Of a stretch of DNA of 64,000 nucleotides, positions 33,431 through 44,215 are shown piece by piece. The DNA comes from Talaromyces rugulosus. Its lineage: Eukaryota > Ascomycota > Eurotiomycetes > Eurotiales > Trichocomaceae. The notes below the pieces were generated by a model. The model was not told the origin of the DNA. It saw nothing but the letters and a program-made list of their open reading frames with translations, and made no database searches. The DNA lies in contig NC_049564.1 of assembly GCF_013368755.1 (NCBI RefSeq), positions 2,178,001 through 2,242,000 on the forward strand. Direction: 5' to 3'. Numbering within the stretch: position 1 is the first letter of the stretch; each line of letters opens with the position of its first letter. Made by a program: the position numbers and the translations under genes.

Positions 33431-34171
33431 ATGGACATACCATTCTATCAGAGTGTGACTGTCACAGTCCCCAACGTTCTGCCCGAGGTGACCACCGAGC
33501 GGCTCAGCCTCCGACCCGTCGAGCACGAAGACGTTTTTCATCTCTTTGTGGTTCGCCAGCAAGCCGAACTATTTAAGTATTGGCAAGTTACCTGTTTTGT
33601 ACCCAATGCACTTGTCTGAAGGAAGCTAATAGATAGCTATAGCTATCCCTGGTTCCCTGACAAAAAAATCGAAGATACCATCGTCTTCTTAGAGGGTCGA
33701 TTCTTCACCAATGGACCAGAACGCATCCGGGGTCGCTCTTTCTTTTACGTGTTGAGAATCAAACCGACCGGTTCTAACCCCAACGCCAGTCCAGTTATTG
33801 GTTGGGTCTCGCTGCTCAGTATCGCCCCAGTACCAGAGCTCTTTTGCGCAATTCATCCAAGATGCTCTAGACTTCGCTTCATGACGGAGGCGGTGAAAGC
33901 GGTTCTCAACGTCTGGTGGAGCTTTCCTCGGATGAAAAACGAATGGAGATTGCACGTGGACGAGCCAGAATACGTCTACGCTGCTTGTATCACCCATAAC
34001 ATTGCTGGTGAGAAGCTGCTGAAAAAGTGCGGGTTCGAGAAATACAGCTCAGAGGAGACGGAGAGAAAGGGAGCGATGACATTTCGTATCGGCAAGGTGT
34101 TTCCAGTAACTCCAACTCGTCCAACTGGAGAGACAATTGAGAAACCTGTCTCGTTTGAAGGGATTTTATGA
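33431..34171 (+). CDS. GNAT-family N-acetyltransferase (RimJ/RimL-like)
   Basis: Two exons. Exon 1 (from ATG 33431) has EVTTERLSLRPVEHEDVFHLF, the classic first strand of RimJ/RimL-type acetyltransferases, and ends near 33570. Exon 2 starts after a small intron near 33640 and contains YPWFPDKKIEDTIVFLEGRF, PVIGWVSLLSIAP, FMTEAVKAVLN (helix alpha-3 after the acetyl-CoA loop), YAACITHNIAGEKLLKKCGF and a C-terminal tail. The Q/RxxGxG/A acetyl-CoA loop before FMTEAV is replaced by CSRLR, so cofactor binding may be altered. The C-terminal 'NxAGEKLLKKCGF' motif is typical. Likely cytosolic; substrate unknown. Confidence 0.75.
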
Positions 34172-34700
34172 GGATGGTATTCCGCTGGAATTGTTGCACA
34201 TGGTCTTTTCATCGGTGCTGCGTGTTTTGGCTACCCACATGGAAAGGCGTCTGGAAAGGATAATGGAGTTCTCAATGCATGGCATAGATTTATGATTTTT
34301 TACGTGCGTTTTATCAACTGTTTGCTTTTCTTTTTATGTCGTGTTCTCTCTCTATTGAAGATAATTTGGCTACACATCGAACGGTACTACACCCAGCGGT
34401 GTACAACGTCATAAACAGGTGATCCCAGTAATATGAAGCCAGTTCCTCTTCATTTCACTATCCAATAACGTAGCAAAAGTCTTGATGAGCTTAATCGATC
34501 GTCTGTCGCCATGTGACTTCCAAAGTCGTTGTAATTATAATTATAATTAGAGAAGCCCTCTCCTCAAGGGTATAAAAAAATTTTAAAGACAATATGTTAA
34601 ACCTGTCTTGGTAGATCAATATATACAAGGTTCAAATGTTATATGATATATACAATAAATTTTCATGAAGTATGATCATCAGTTGACTCCACTTCACAGA
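34172..34700. other. Intergenic, convergent 3' ends
   Basis: About 530 AT-rich bases between the 3' ends of the GNAT gene and the thaumatin-like gene. No gene is seen. A short self-complementary AATTATAATTATAATT stretch lies near 34535. Confidence 0.5.
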
Positions 34701-35639
34701 TTACGTCTGCTTAGGATTGGGAGGACAGGCAGTTCCCACACAACAGGTAACATGTCCGTCCTGGCAGTAACCATCGCTGTTAGCAAGAGAGTCAAAGGGG
34801 AATGTATAGGCCATGCCCTGGCAAGGCGCGAAAAATGGTGTAGCCGCGGTAGCGCTGGTATCTGGGCGGAGTGGGTTCACGCAGGCATTCTGGCCGTCGT
34901 TATCCTGAATACAATGTTAGTAATTCCAAATATTTATGTTTGAATCAAGACATACAGGGCAAGTATTTAGGGAGAAAAGATCGAGGTTGCATCCAGTGAC
35001 CACGGCATCGTTGCATGAGCAGACAATTGGCACCGAGTAGCCGTCCCTGGTATCAAACATGTTAGTATCCAAGCCTGCTGCTTAAAATTGAATAAACGAG
35101 ACACAGGTGACATACACATAACTGATATCGACATCCACAACGGCCACTGTTCCTCCCCAAGGAACGACAAAGTTTGCCTCAATCAAACTAACATCTCCGG
35201 TAGTCTGGTACTGAGCATCGTTAACAGCAATGTTGCCGATCCATCCAGTAGGTACCGCAAAAGAGGCAGTCTCGCCATCTGACATTGTTCCCGTACCAAC
35301 ATCACCGCTAACAGGTGTAGGTACACTGCTGGCAATCGAGTGAGATGTGGTGATAGGGCTGCCGTAAGAGTTGATGACAGTGATGGTCACAATATCTGGC
35401 GGATAGGCGCCCGTCGTGGTGGTGGTAGTATTGTCGCTGGCAGCAAACAAAGCCTTTGGAACTGCTGTAGGTATGCTCATAGCCCCGCCGATAGCTGTTC
35501 CTTTGACGGTGTCGATGTCATGGCCAACGACCGCTTTAGTGGGATATGCGCCGTTGAACTCCATCCGGGCGCCCGCCATTGGGACTGCCACAGCAGATGA
35601 GGCGACTGAAAGAAGAGAAAGAGCGGTGAACTTGTTCAT
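34701..35639 (-). CDS. Secreted thaumatin-like protein
   Basis: The start ATG 35639 opens a signal peptide (MNKFTALSLLSVASSAVAVP). A pro-like segment rich in Ala, Thr and Gly follows, then beta strands DIVTITVINSYGSPITTSHS, FAVPTGWIGNIAVND and IEANFVVPWGGTVAVVDVDI. Two small introns separate the Cys-rich end: DGYSVPIVCSCNDAVVTGCN, FSLNTC, then NACVNPLRPD, PFFAPCQGMAYTFPFDS, and HVTCCVGTACPPN, with the stop at 34701-34703. Cysteine spacing and the PxCQxAYTFPFDS-like motif are those of fungal thaumatin-like/GH64-related small secreted proteins. A role at the cell wall (glucan binding) is plausible but not shown. Confidence 0.82.
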
Positions 35640-36796
35640 TTTGGTATAATTATGACGGAGTTGGTCTTTTGATAAGTCTCCGAAAGAGCGTGTTGAATTA
35701 TTGTGAAAAGGAGCGACAATGCACGATTCTAAAATGAGAGACAATACGTGAAACCGGAGAAACGTAAAATTGAAAGACGATTGATCTCTCCTTCGATACC
35801 TGATCTCTATATATGACTACTACAAGCAGCTTACTGACTGGGCTGAAATGATCGTAGCTAGTGTGATTGCTGACCATCTCGAGAGCCAATTCGGTTAATC
35901 ATAAACCAAGGATTGCCTTTTACGTCTTTCCACTAAGTTTCTAGCTACGGATGTTCAGATGTATCTCGTAAGTGCAACATAACTCGTAACCCACTTAGCA
36001 TTCCTGGATCGTGAAGCCGATGAGATCTACCAACTTTAAAATTATTAAACATGTTCTATAACAACTTCATTTTTCTAGGCGTTTCATTTAATTTAAAATA
36101 CATCCTTAGGAAAACATTGTGTACAATTTACATCACTTAAAATGCTTTCCCTTCACCGCACCTACTTTCGGCCGGAACTAGATTTGACTCCTTCCATGGA
36201 CAAAAGTTGACCTCTAGTCAGCGTTACAGCACCGCCATACAGCAGTCGTTGGTTTTCCTTAATTAAATTGAGGCTATTTTAGTGTCGAGGACTAGTTTTC
36301 ATGGAAGTCTGTTCCCCGTTCATGGGGCCGAAATGACACTGGAGCACTTTTTTCTGGAATAATACGCGATGAATTAATTCTTCTTCGCTTGCAGAGGTTC
36401 TGTACCTACCAAGACGATTACTCACTATAAAACTCAGTGCGGCATATTCGCTATTATAAAGAATGTGAAGCTGGAAAGGAGGTAATGATTGTTAAAGTGG
36501 GCGTCAGCAATGGTTAGGGTTACTTCGGGCCTAGCTATGTAAAGTGTAAACACTTAGCATGGACTCGATGCTGACACGCTGGCGACTGAGATCGGTTAGT
36601 GATTCCGGCTATGCTAGATATGTGATCACTGATTGTGAACGGATTTGACTTCTACCTGGCATGTCACTGGAGAAAATGCTTACACAGAACAACTGATATG
36701 GAGAAAACATTCGCGACTTGTAAATACTTCATACAAAGAACAACACATGTGCCATTTAGCTTGACGCCAGTGATAGCACTAGGACACTCGAAGCAA
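35640..36796. other. Intergenic region
   Basis: About 1.15 kb with no supported gene. It includes the promoter of the thaumatin-like gene and the 3' flank of the T5orf172 gene. Confidence 0.5.
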
Positions 36797-37690
36797 TCAC
36801 ATTGACGGTCTTCCTTTAAAGGAGATACCAGGCCAAATTTCCTCGTATTCTTCGAGAACATTCGCCCAATGCTGTACCATTGTGATCACCTGTGGGAGCT
36901 CAGACTCGGGGATCTTGAACAGTTCTTGATGCGGTTTCTGGCACATACACTTTCCACTGGATGTCGGCTGATATAAACGATTGCTGAGCGATTTGTGTGC
37001 TAGTTTTTCAGCTTTCCGCGACAGCATTATTTTTCGCTCGGTGTCCGGGAAGGCGAAAAGTAGCTCGAAAGTATAGTACTGGCACCATTTTACCAACGTT
37101 TTGTCGCGCTCCTCCGCGTTATCCGCTCGCCCAATCTTGATGATAATTTCTCCTTTCTCAAGGACCTGCCAGGTTGGATAGCTGCGAGTGATGTAGACTT
37201 GTCCCGGTCTATCCCGGGACGGTCTTTGTGAGAAATATTGCACCACGTCCTGGTAGACAGATTTGGAGATGTCTTTAGGTATGTAATCCTGCCATCTTTT
37301 GCGAACCGGGTCCTGAACACCACCGAATGATTGCACTCGTTTTGGCATCCAGTCCTGTGGGATAGGTTCCACGATCACGCTCTTGTCGTTGCTAAGCGTT
37401 AATTCTTTCATCGAGGTGGTGATATCATCCTCAACTGCCACGGGTTGGGACAATGACGAGTCACCTTCGGCGTCGGTTTCTGGGTCGTCCTGCAGGTCTT
37501 CTATCTTCTTCGCGTGCAATTTGCAGAAGGGCCCGATCTTCATCGAATTTCTACATTGTCTTGGCCCTTTCAACTTAACGTCGTATACCGTAGCAGCGCA
37601 TTTCATGTCCTGTGCAACGCTCCTTCGAGCCATGGTAGCGAATAATCCCGAAGCGGGAAAAAATAACCTGTTGAATGAATCGATAGACAA
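36797..37690 (-). CDS. T5orf172 (GIY-YIG-like, Mug113-type) domain protein
   Basis: A single exon of 297 residues from ATG 37690; an alternative start at 37633 (MARRSVAQDMKC) would remove 19 residues. The N-terminus has a possible zinc-binding set: CAATVYDVKLKGPRQC followed by FCKLHAKKI. An acidic linker follows. The C-terminal half is the T5orf172/DUF1766 domain: GQVYITRSYPTWQVLEKGEI, IIKIGRADNAEERDKTLVKW, CQYYTFELLFAFPDTERK, the helix KAEKLAHKSLSNRLYQ, and the Cys-x-Cys in GKCMCQKPHQELF. This domain is related to GIY-YIG nucleases; the fungal family includes the meiotically up-regulated Mug113, but cleavage has not been inferred here. Cellular role unknown. Confidence 0.85.
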   Translation of the reverse strand: MSIDSFNRLFFPASGLFATMARRSVAQDMKCAATVYDVKLKGPRQCRNSMKIGPFCKLHAKKIEDLQDDPETDAEGDSSLSQPVAVEDDITTSMKELTLSNDKSVIVEPIPQDWMPKRVQSFGGVQDPVRKRWQDYIPKDISKSVYQDVVQYFSQRPSRDRPGQVYITRSYPTWQVLEKGEIIIKIGRADNAEERDKTLVKWCQYYTFELLFAFPDTERKIMLSRKAEKLAHKSLSNRLYQPTSSGKCMCQKPHQELFKIPESELPQVITMVQHWANVLEEYEEIWPGISFKGRPSM

Positions 37691-38354
37691 AGGTGAGTCC
37701 TCTTATTTATCGTCCAGCGCTTTGCGGCGCAGACATAGAAAGAGGGGTTTTTGCATCGCCCCTCGTCCGCTGACCATTGCGGAAGAGCAAATAGCCAACC
37801 ATTAGGCACTATAAAATACTATTGCTTCAGAACTAGATCGTCTGAGACGGCCTCAAGAGTAGTAGCCAGTTAGATGCAGCTGGCGTCTGGTTCTTGCAGG
37901 GTTCTGAAATACTGATGGACTGTATTTTTTCCTTATTTGGAATAGACTAGCTTGCTTTTTTGCAGGGTACGCAAGTGCATGGGTAGTGATACAGACGCGG
38001 AAAGGTTCAGCCTTGTCCTCAAAAAACAGTCTAGACAATGTTGATTTACCTCGCCTTCATGAGCAAGTAGAGAAACAAAACGATACAAAGTCTATTCGTA
38101 TTTTTGACAAAATTCCGAGCATCAACCCAGTCCGCCTCCTGCGTTGCATGTCAATTTGTGTCCATCTCTAGATCTCCGGAATCAGACTTAGACTCTTCTT
38201 ACGGGTCGTCTGTGCTTTGAGCCGAGTCTTTCTTTCGTCTTCTTTCCAGCTTAGGGGCCATTTCATCATCTGTACAGATGTTAGTTCATATTGAAAATGA
38301 AATTATGCATAAACTCCACTTCAGCCTACCAGAGTTCTGCCTCTTAGTTAGTGC
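37691..38354. other. Intergenic region
   Basis: About 660 bases with no supported gene. It carries the promoter of the T5orf172 gene at the left and the 3' end of the broken minus-strand gene at the right. Confidence 0.5.
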
Positions 38355-40401
38355 CTAGTTCACCACTATACATGACTCTAGGCCTAAACGGAAACCCAGA
38401 CGTGCCATGGCTCGTCTGGGTTTCCGTTTAGGCCTAGCGCAGCTATATGGGGAAGGGGTCCGTGACTCCGTGGTCACTGTGTCGCCTGAAAATCGAGTAG
38501 TACGGAGCTTTGCTGATTGGAACCTCATTTTACGCGATTTTTCCGGATCATGGTCAGATGAGGTGTCGAATTTCGAAATATCCTCATGGAGGTTATCAAC
38601 ATCAACTTCAATTCCGTTCTCGTGTAGTATGTACGCAATCCCCAATAAATTGTCCTTCCCTACATTGTACAATTTCTATCCCGGATTAGAATCAAGCTCA
38701 AAAATTAGAAACTCTTGGCCAAGACATACAGTTGACTTAATGATGTTGATCTGTTCCTCCTTCGTCGAATATTTGCTACGCATCCCGAATTTAACGTTGT
38801 TAAGCATCGTGCTTTTGAGTTCACAGTAAAACCACATTTCTTCGGAGACTTTTAATCGCTTTGCTAATTTGTTTCGAGACACTATGTTGTTCAACACGGT
38901 TCCTAGCTGACTTGCACGGTTGTTTTGGCTGAATAGGTCGTCGACGAATCTTTCGTGGCGAGGAGATGGTGAAAACCCCTGTGATAGTAGTAACAGAAAA
39001 CGATCGTTTAAAAGAATATTCTGGGGGGTTATTCATACTTGGCCCTTACCATCAATCATGTCGTTGAACCGATCCGTAGGTCCAGCAAGACAGGGACCGG
39101 CGTGTTCAATGACCATCTTCACTAGATGAGACCAATTATCGTAATTGAATCTGTCCATGTAATTTTCCACCTCGGTCTTGTTGCTAGGCCGTGGAACTCC
39201 AATTGGAAAGTTTTTGAGCTACACGATCGCCACAGAATTAGCCAACAACCCCCCACCATTTATGTAAAACTCAACGTATTACCTGTTTCAGCAGGATTGA
39301 GTTTTCCTTCCAATAATCCCTTATAGCAACTTCGTTCCAGATATTTTCAATCAAGACACGTGAACGCCTTGCATACTCGCTATCGGTGATTCCGCCTTGC
39401 CAAGGTCGTGTGCCTCCCTCACTCAACGTGGATCTCTTGAAGACGTATTTATTTACCTTAGTATTCCATTGCATTGCCTTGTGCCTCTTGCTTGATGGTG
39501 CCAACATGGTTCATATCGGTTCAACCCATGCCACAAAGTGTTGAAGTAGCAGTTTAATTTTGGCGGAGACATTTTTGTGTATGTGGTAAAGACCATTCCT
39601 AGACAGGTTTAGCAAGTTTGGCCAATTTTCAAATATTTATGAATCCCAAATACCAGCTTGGGCAAGGTAAATGCCTGTTTTCTTCAAGGTTTCGAAATAC
39701 CTGCACGTAAGCCTTGTCTGAAAGCTTTGTCAGGAACCCTGAGCGTCGGTACCGAAAGCCAGGGTCGCCAATCAATGCCGATGCCTCATCGTTTAGTTTA
39801 TTGTATTTCTCATATTTCAAAACAAGGTTATAATTCTGTTTGTCTGTGTAATTCTTGCCGGTTTCATCGTAGTAAATTTCCCCGCTAGGAAAGAATAGAA
39901 GAAGCAATGACTCATGTGGTTGGCCCTCAGCGCCCATGATTTTCTCCCAACCACTTGCCGATGGAAATGTCATGTTTTCTTGAAAGATGGCTGCACCAAA
40001 GTCTAGAAATTCCTCCAACTTGGGCAACCAAATCTAGCCAAATTTGTAATTAGCACACACTCTTGTCTAAAGAATCACCGTACACTCACCATGTCCAATT
40101 TGCTGTTAATGATATCACATATCAAGGACCACGAGAAGTTTTTTTCGCCGTATTTTGTAGTGCAGTACAGATGGACGAATCTGCGAAATTTGGCATGACG
40201 CAAGACGGCCATCATGCGGGCAGAACGATCCAGGCGCGGATTCAAAATCCGTTCAAACGAATACTGGGAAATGCGAGGTCGCAATATGTCTTGTTGATGC
40301 CCACTACTGAGATCCAAGAGCTTAGATATCAACTGGTATGCTGTCCGGCCCTCGAAGCCTGCCCTGGGGGAAAAATCAACTTCGGGGGCAGGCAACGGCA
40401 T
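38355..40401 (-). pseudogene. Multi-exon gene of unknown family interrupted by two in-frame stops
   Basis: From ATG 40401 (MPLPAPEVDFSPRAG) a coding frame runs leftward and joins cleanly over introns. The first is GTGAGT to GCTAG (about 40031-40089), leading to IWLPKLEEFLDFGAA. The next, about 39597-39651, leads to NGLYHIHKNVSAKIKLLLQH. The frame stops at TGA 39511-39513 and reopens three bases later in the same phase at ATG 39507 (MLAPSSKRHKAMQWN). Introns near 39220-39285 and 38980-39040 connect LLKQ to LKNFPIGVPRPSNK and GKGQ to GFSPSPRHERFVDDLF. A second in-frame stop, TAG at 38676-38678, precedes KLYNVGKDNLLGIAYIL, open to 38355. The family is unrecognised. The alternative is two adjacent short genes plus readthrough sequence. 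Confidence 0.55.
38378..38437. repeat. Near-perfect 60-base palindrome
   Basis: The left arm, 38378-38402, is the exact reverse complement of the right arm, 38413-38437 (25 of 25 pairs). The ten bases between them are a T/T mismatch around the self-complementary octamer GCCATGGC, so the whole 60 bases fold on themselves with a single mismatched pair. Flanking bases do not extend the symmetry beyond one chance pair. The arms begin CTAGGCCTAAACGG. It overlaps the 3' end of the broken minus-strand reading frame. Confidence 0.9.
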
Positions 40402-40808
40402 GATTGCAGCAAGTGGCTAGCCGAGTCGGCAAGGTTGCTCTGTAGGATAGATCATAGTGCTGAAGTTGGAATATTTTTAGGGTCCCCCTAGTGTCGTCAA
40501 AACAAAGAACATGTGTGCTAGTTGGGAAACTGTGTTGCCTGAGGCACGCGATCAAATGAGCGCCCCGGTGGAGCACCGTGATGTAACGGGCAAGTTCTAG
40601 GACATATGTTAACATACATACGTGGTAGGCGTTGCTGAGACGACCGCTCCCTGTGTAATTTAAAATAACAAGAACGTTTCAATTAATGAATATGGTAGAC
40701 GGTAGATTCAAAACTTATTCTCTCAATGAACAGTAATCAGTTGCGAAGATATCACAAAGATTCTCCACTATTTTTAACCCAAATAGAAGAGGAACGCCAA
40801 AATGTAAT

Positions 40809-42177
40809 TTAGTTTTCCAGAATGGCCTCAATCAAACCCTCGGATTCGCTACCGACACTCCAGAACTTGACTATCCTAAGACCAGCCTGCGAAAGTAGCG
40901 CAGTCCACTGCTCTTTAGTGCGCTCCATTCCATTTAGGAGAGCCATCATGTTGATATCCAAGAGCGCCGGGTACAATGGGACATTTTTCGCAGGAAGAAC
41001 CCATTCGAATATTAGGAGCTTGCTATAACCTGGCTGCATCGCAGATGCAATGTGCTTCAAAATAGTGACACACTCGTCGTCCGGCCAGTCGTGGAATATA
41101 TACCTTAAATAGTAAGCTCGTGCTCCCTTCACCGGTTGCTGCTCGAAAAAGTTGTGCTTTTGACGAACAATAACCGGATCTAGTTTCTTGATGTTGTCAA
41201 TTGTCCCCGGAAGGTCCTGCAGAACTAAATCCCCCACAGCATCTGGAAAACTTCTGTGGAAAGCCTCTATATCGTGGCCTTCTCCTCCTCCAATGTCAAC
41301 TAGCAATGTGGAGTCGGTTCCATCTCTTCGTGCGCCATCGAGAATGATCTTATCCACGGGAAACAGATAAAACCAGTCCTTGCGAGTCTCGAGGGAACCT
41401 GCCATAAAGGCATTGAAGTTGCTCATCATGGCGGGGTCTTTTAGAAGCCATTGAAACATGCCATCCAAAGTGTTGCACGCGTCCTGGAATGGGCCCGGTG
41501 CACTGTCGACATGTTTGAAGCCCGTGGATTCCAAATACTTGGGCATATTGGCAAGCGATCGACTAGCCGCCGCAAACCTGCCATATTTTGTTATTTCTTG
41601 ATTATCTAACGGTTCAAAGTGCTGGAGATACTCACATAAATTGGTAGCCACCTAGTAGCGGAGGAGTGGTGAGTACCTCGGAAATGGGTGTGGAAGTATA
41701 TGTATGAGGCTCAGTCTCGGTGAATACACCCAGTGCCACCAATGGCCTCATCATTCTAACTGTTTGTCGCTTTAGAAAATGCACCAAATTTCTGATGATC
41801 AAGAAGACTCACTGATTAGAAGTTCAGCAGCGCCGGAAACGATTGCCAGATCTTTCGCCTTCATAGGTTGCTTAGCCTCGGCCAGCTTTGCCACTACACC
41901 CATTCGAATTAACACCATCAAGGCAGATGGGGCATGTGGCTGTAAATACTAGTATTAGGATGTGATAGTGATAAGCTGGCGCCGCATGTTTTGCTGTCTT
42001 ACTCACCGACATGATCATTTTCCAGACCGTCTCGACAGGGGTCTCAAAGTCGGCCACGGCCTTCGTAACAATGCCTAGTACTTTCTTTCGGGCATTCTCA
42101 TCCTCAGCTACCAGTCGTCCAATAGACTGGAGCTCATTGGAGACGGCGTCGATCCTTTGATCTAAAGACAAAGGCAT
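40809..42177 (-). CDS. SAM-dependent O-methyltransferase (plant-type/COMT-like)
   Basis: Four exons from ATG 42177 (MPLSLDQRIDAVSNEL). Exon 2 has the winged-helix dimerisation part (ALMVLIRMGVVAKLAEAKQ, LAIVSGAAELLI), exon 3 has MMRPLVALGVFTETEPHTY, and exon 4 starts FAAASRSLANMPKYLES. The catalytic domain shows the SAM loop LLVDIGGGEGHDIEAF, then DLVLQDLPGTID, YYLRYIFHDWPDDECVTIL with the HDW catalytic-site region, and LLIFEWVLPAKN. The frame ends EGLIEAILEN at 40809. Length and order match fungal O-methyltransferases of secondary metabolism, which methylate phenolic hydroxyls. It sits beside a Zn2Cys6 regulator (42941), transcribed divergently, but no polyketide synthase or other core enzyme is in the window. 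Confidence 0.9.
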
Positions 42178-42940
42178 AGTCAAGAGTTACTTACATGCAA
42201 TGGACCAGCAGTCTAATGTTCAAGGAAATGGGGAATTGAAAACTCGACGGCTCCAAGGAGTCTAATATAAATAACTTTTTCACTTTTCACGAAGCTAGCA
42301 GGCCACGACTTTCGTCTCCTCCCAATATGTGTCTATAGTTGTATTGGGTCATTCTGATTGGCTTGGCTGTGCTTTAAAGTTGGCCTTGCCTAATCAGGCT
42401 CGGGTTCGGATTGGAAATCGACCAATAAAACCACGTTAATTTCAACCTGACGCCCCATACGATATTGTTGTTCAATGATTGACATGGAGTGAGGCAAATC
42501 CCCCAATGTAGAACCCAAATACATATGGCAGTAAGCCTAATACTCCTACAGGACGAGATGGATTAGTCAGTTATGGAAATTTTGGCCTTCCTGCCCTGAT
42601 CCTGAGGCTCTCGGACCAGGAATATAGTTAAGTCTTCTTAACCCACCAAGCGTTGCTATATGTCAAGCCAATGGGCCGGGTGTGGACGTTAAATATCATT
42701 TAACAATGACGGAAACAATAATTAAAATAACATAAATCTTTAATTTAGATTCATATAGAGGCTTATTGCTCAGAGCCTATTCAAACTATAGCTGAGGCCA
42801 CTAAGCCTAATATAGACGGCCCCAAACCCCCGAAACCAGCTGAGCTGCACAACGACACTCGGCGGTAGCGATGAATATTAGCCTGTGGATTATCAACATA
42901 GGTTCATGTCATTTAGATAATTGGGGCCCTCTATCACAAA
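42178..42940. promoter_or_regulatory. Divergent promoter between methyltransferase and regulator
   Basis: About 760 bases between the starts of the O-methyltransferase (minus) and the Zn2Cys6 regulator (plus). It contains ATTGG-type boxes and CGG triplets (near 42857-42866, CACTCGGCGG), but no clear palindromic operator. Confidence 0.4.
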
Positions 42941-44215
42941 ATGTCCACAATCAAAGGTGCCTCGATCCTGTTCGGACCGGCCGCGAAAAGAGCATTTAAA
43001 AAGTCGCGACTCGGATGTCAGGCATGCAAGAGGCGCAAAGTCAAGGTCAGATATGTTACGCCATCATTAAAGTTCCTCAGGCCATCTAATATATTACAGT
43101 GTGATGAAAATCGTCCTCTGTGTGGTAATTGCGCAAGACATTTTATCGGCCTCGTCAGTTGTGAATTTGATGACTGTGCCAGTGTCTACAAACCCAGAAC
43201 TACCAAATCCACTTCTACGAGAAACTCGAGCGCGGAATGTATTGAATCACCATTGAGCAGTTATCCTTTTGGCTTGGGTAACTCTGGGCACAATAGATTA
43301 CTAGAATTGCGTCTTCTCCATCACTATTTAACCTCGACTTGTGGACAACTTCCCGGTGGCGATACCGCGAATGGGAAACAGTTATGGGCCACTGATGTGC
43401 CCCAAATGGCTTTTAACTGTGATTATTTGCTAAGCGCTCTTCTTGGATTATCCGCTCAACATCTTTGGGCACTTGATTCGAAACAGAAGTCTCTTGCTGT
43501 CATCTCACGGCGTTACCTCGCCAAGGCAATTAGTTCTCACCGAGACAAGCTTCAACGAGCCGAGCGTTCCAACGCCGAGTATCTACTAGCTACATCTATT
43601 CTCATAACACATCACAGTTGGGTGGCCTGTCATAGTGTTTCATCAAACGAGCCTTACACCCTACCCTTGCAGACATATCATTTGGCTCGAAGTCTCCAAT
43701 CTGTGACCAATGACTTATTTCCTTGGCTATCACGGTCCAATATTTTGTGGTATACAAATCTTCAGTTCTCAATAACAATAGAGGAACAATCTACGATTAC
43801 AAACCTAGACTTGTATGAGCTTTTTCGACGTGTTAGCTCCACTGTCCCGGCGGGAGACATAATGGTGTATGAGGCAGCATGTCAAGAGCTTGGGTCCTTA
43901 TATAGGGCAATCACGACTCGAATGCGATCAGATATTACTCAATGCAGTATCGCAACAATGCTGCTCCGCCTTCCCCCAAGATTCCTGACGCTTCTTCAAC
44001 AGCACGAACCCGCAGCTTTAGCTTTATTTGCTCGCAATATCGTCTTGCTGAAGTTCATAGATGATGTCTGGTGGCTTCATGGCAAAAACGAGCACTTGGT
44101 CATTAATTATACTATCCATGGTATTCGAGGCTTGATGCCAGAGTCATGGTTGTGGGCCATTGAGTGGCCCTTGAAGGTGGTGAGTGGTGACATTACAAAG
44201 GACCAGTTGTTTTAA
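42941..44215 (+). CDS. Zn2Cys6 transcription factor, Upc2-like
   Basis: The frame is open throughout, but a 54-60-base in-phase intron (GTCAGA to TTACAG, about 43047-43100) clearly interrupts the zinc cluster: KSRLGCQACKRRKVK is followed after splicing by CDENRPLCGNC and, later, SCEF. Without splicing the cluster would be broken by VRYVTPSLKFL. The body has ELRLLHHYLTSTC, LLSALLGLSAQHLWALD and the DUF3468-like C-terminal region. Predicted length is about 405 residues. It is a nuclear regulator with the layout of sterol-uptake-control-like factors. It is adjacent and divergent to the O-methyltransferase, which is the best candidate target. Confidence 0.88.
   Translation: MSTIKGASILFGPAAKRAFKKSRLGCQACKRRKVKVRYVTPSLKFLRPSNILQCDENRPLCGNCARHFIGLVSCEFDDCASVYKPRTTKSTSTRNSSAECIESPLSSYPFGLGNSGHNRLLELRLLHHYLTSTCGQLPGGDTANGKQLWATDVPQMAFNCDYLLSALLGLSAQHLWALDSKQKSLAVISRRYLAKAISSHRDKLQRAERSNAEYLLATSILITHHSWVACHSVSSNEPYTLPLQTYHLARSLQSVTNDLFPWLSRSNILWYTNLQFSITIEEQSTITNLDLYELFRRVSSTVPAGDIMVYEAACQELGSLYRAITTRMRSDITQCSIATMLLRLPPRFLTLLQQHEPAALALFARNIVLLKFIDDVWWLHGKNEHLVINYTIHGIRGLMPESWLWAIEWPLKVVSGDITKDQLF

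Noticed and set aside
36511..36525. Single GGTTAGGGTT telomere-like motif
   Set aside because: Only one and a half units, expected by chance.
40376..40615. 79-codon minus frame overlapping the start of the broken gene
   Set aside because: It is in another phase and does not join by a clear intron; it might be a 5' exon but support is lacking.
40809..44215. Secondary-metabolite cluster around the O-methyltransferase and regulator
   Set aside because: No polyketide synthase, NRPS, terpene synthase or P450 is present in the window, so a cluster call is not justified.
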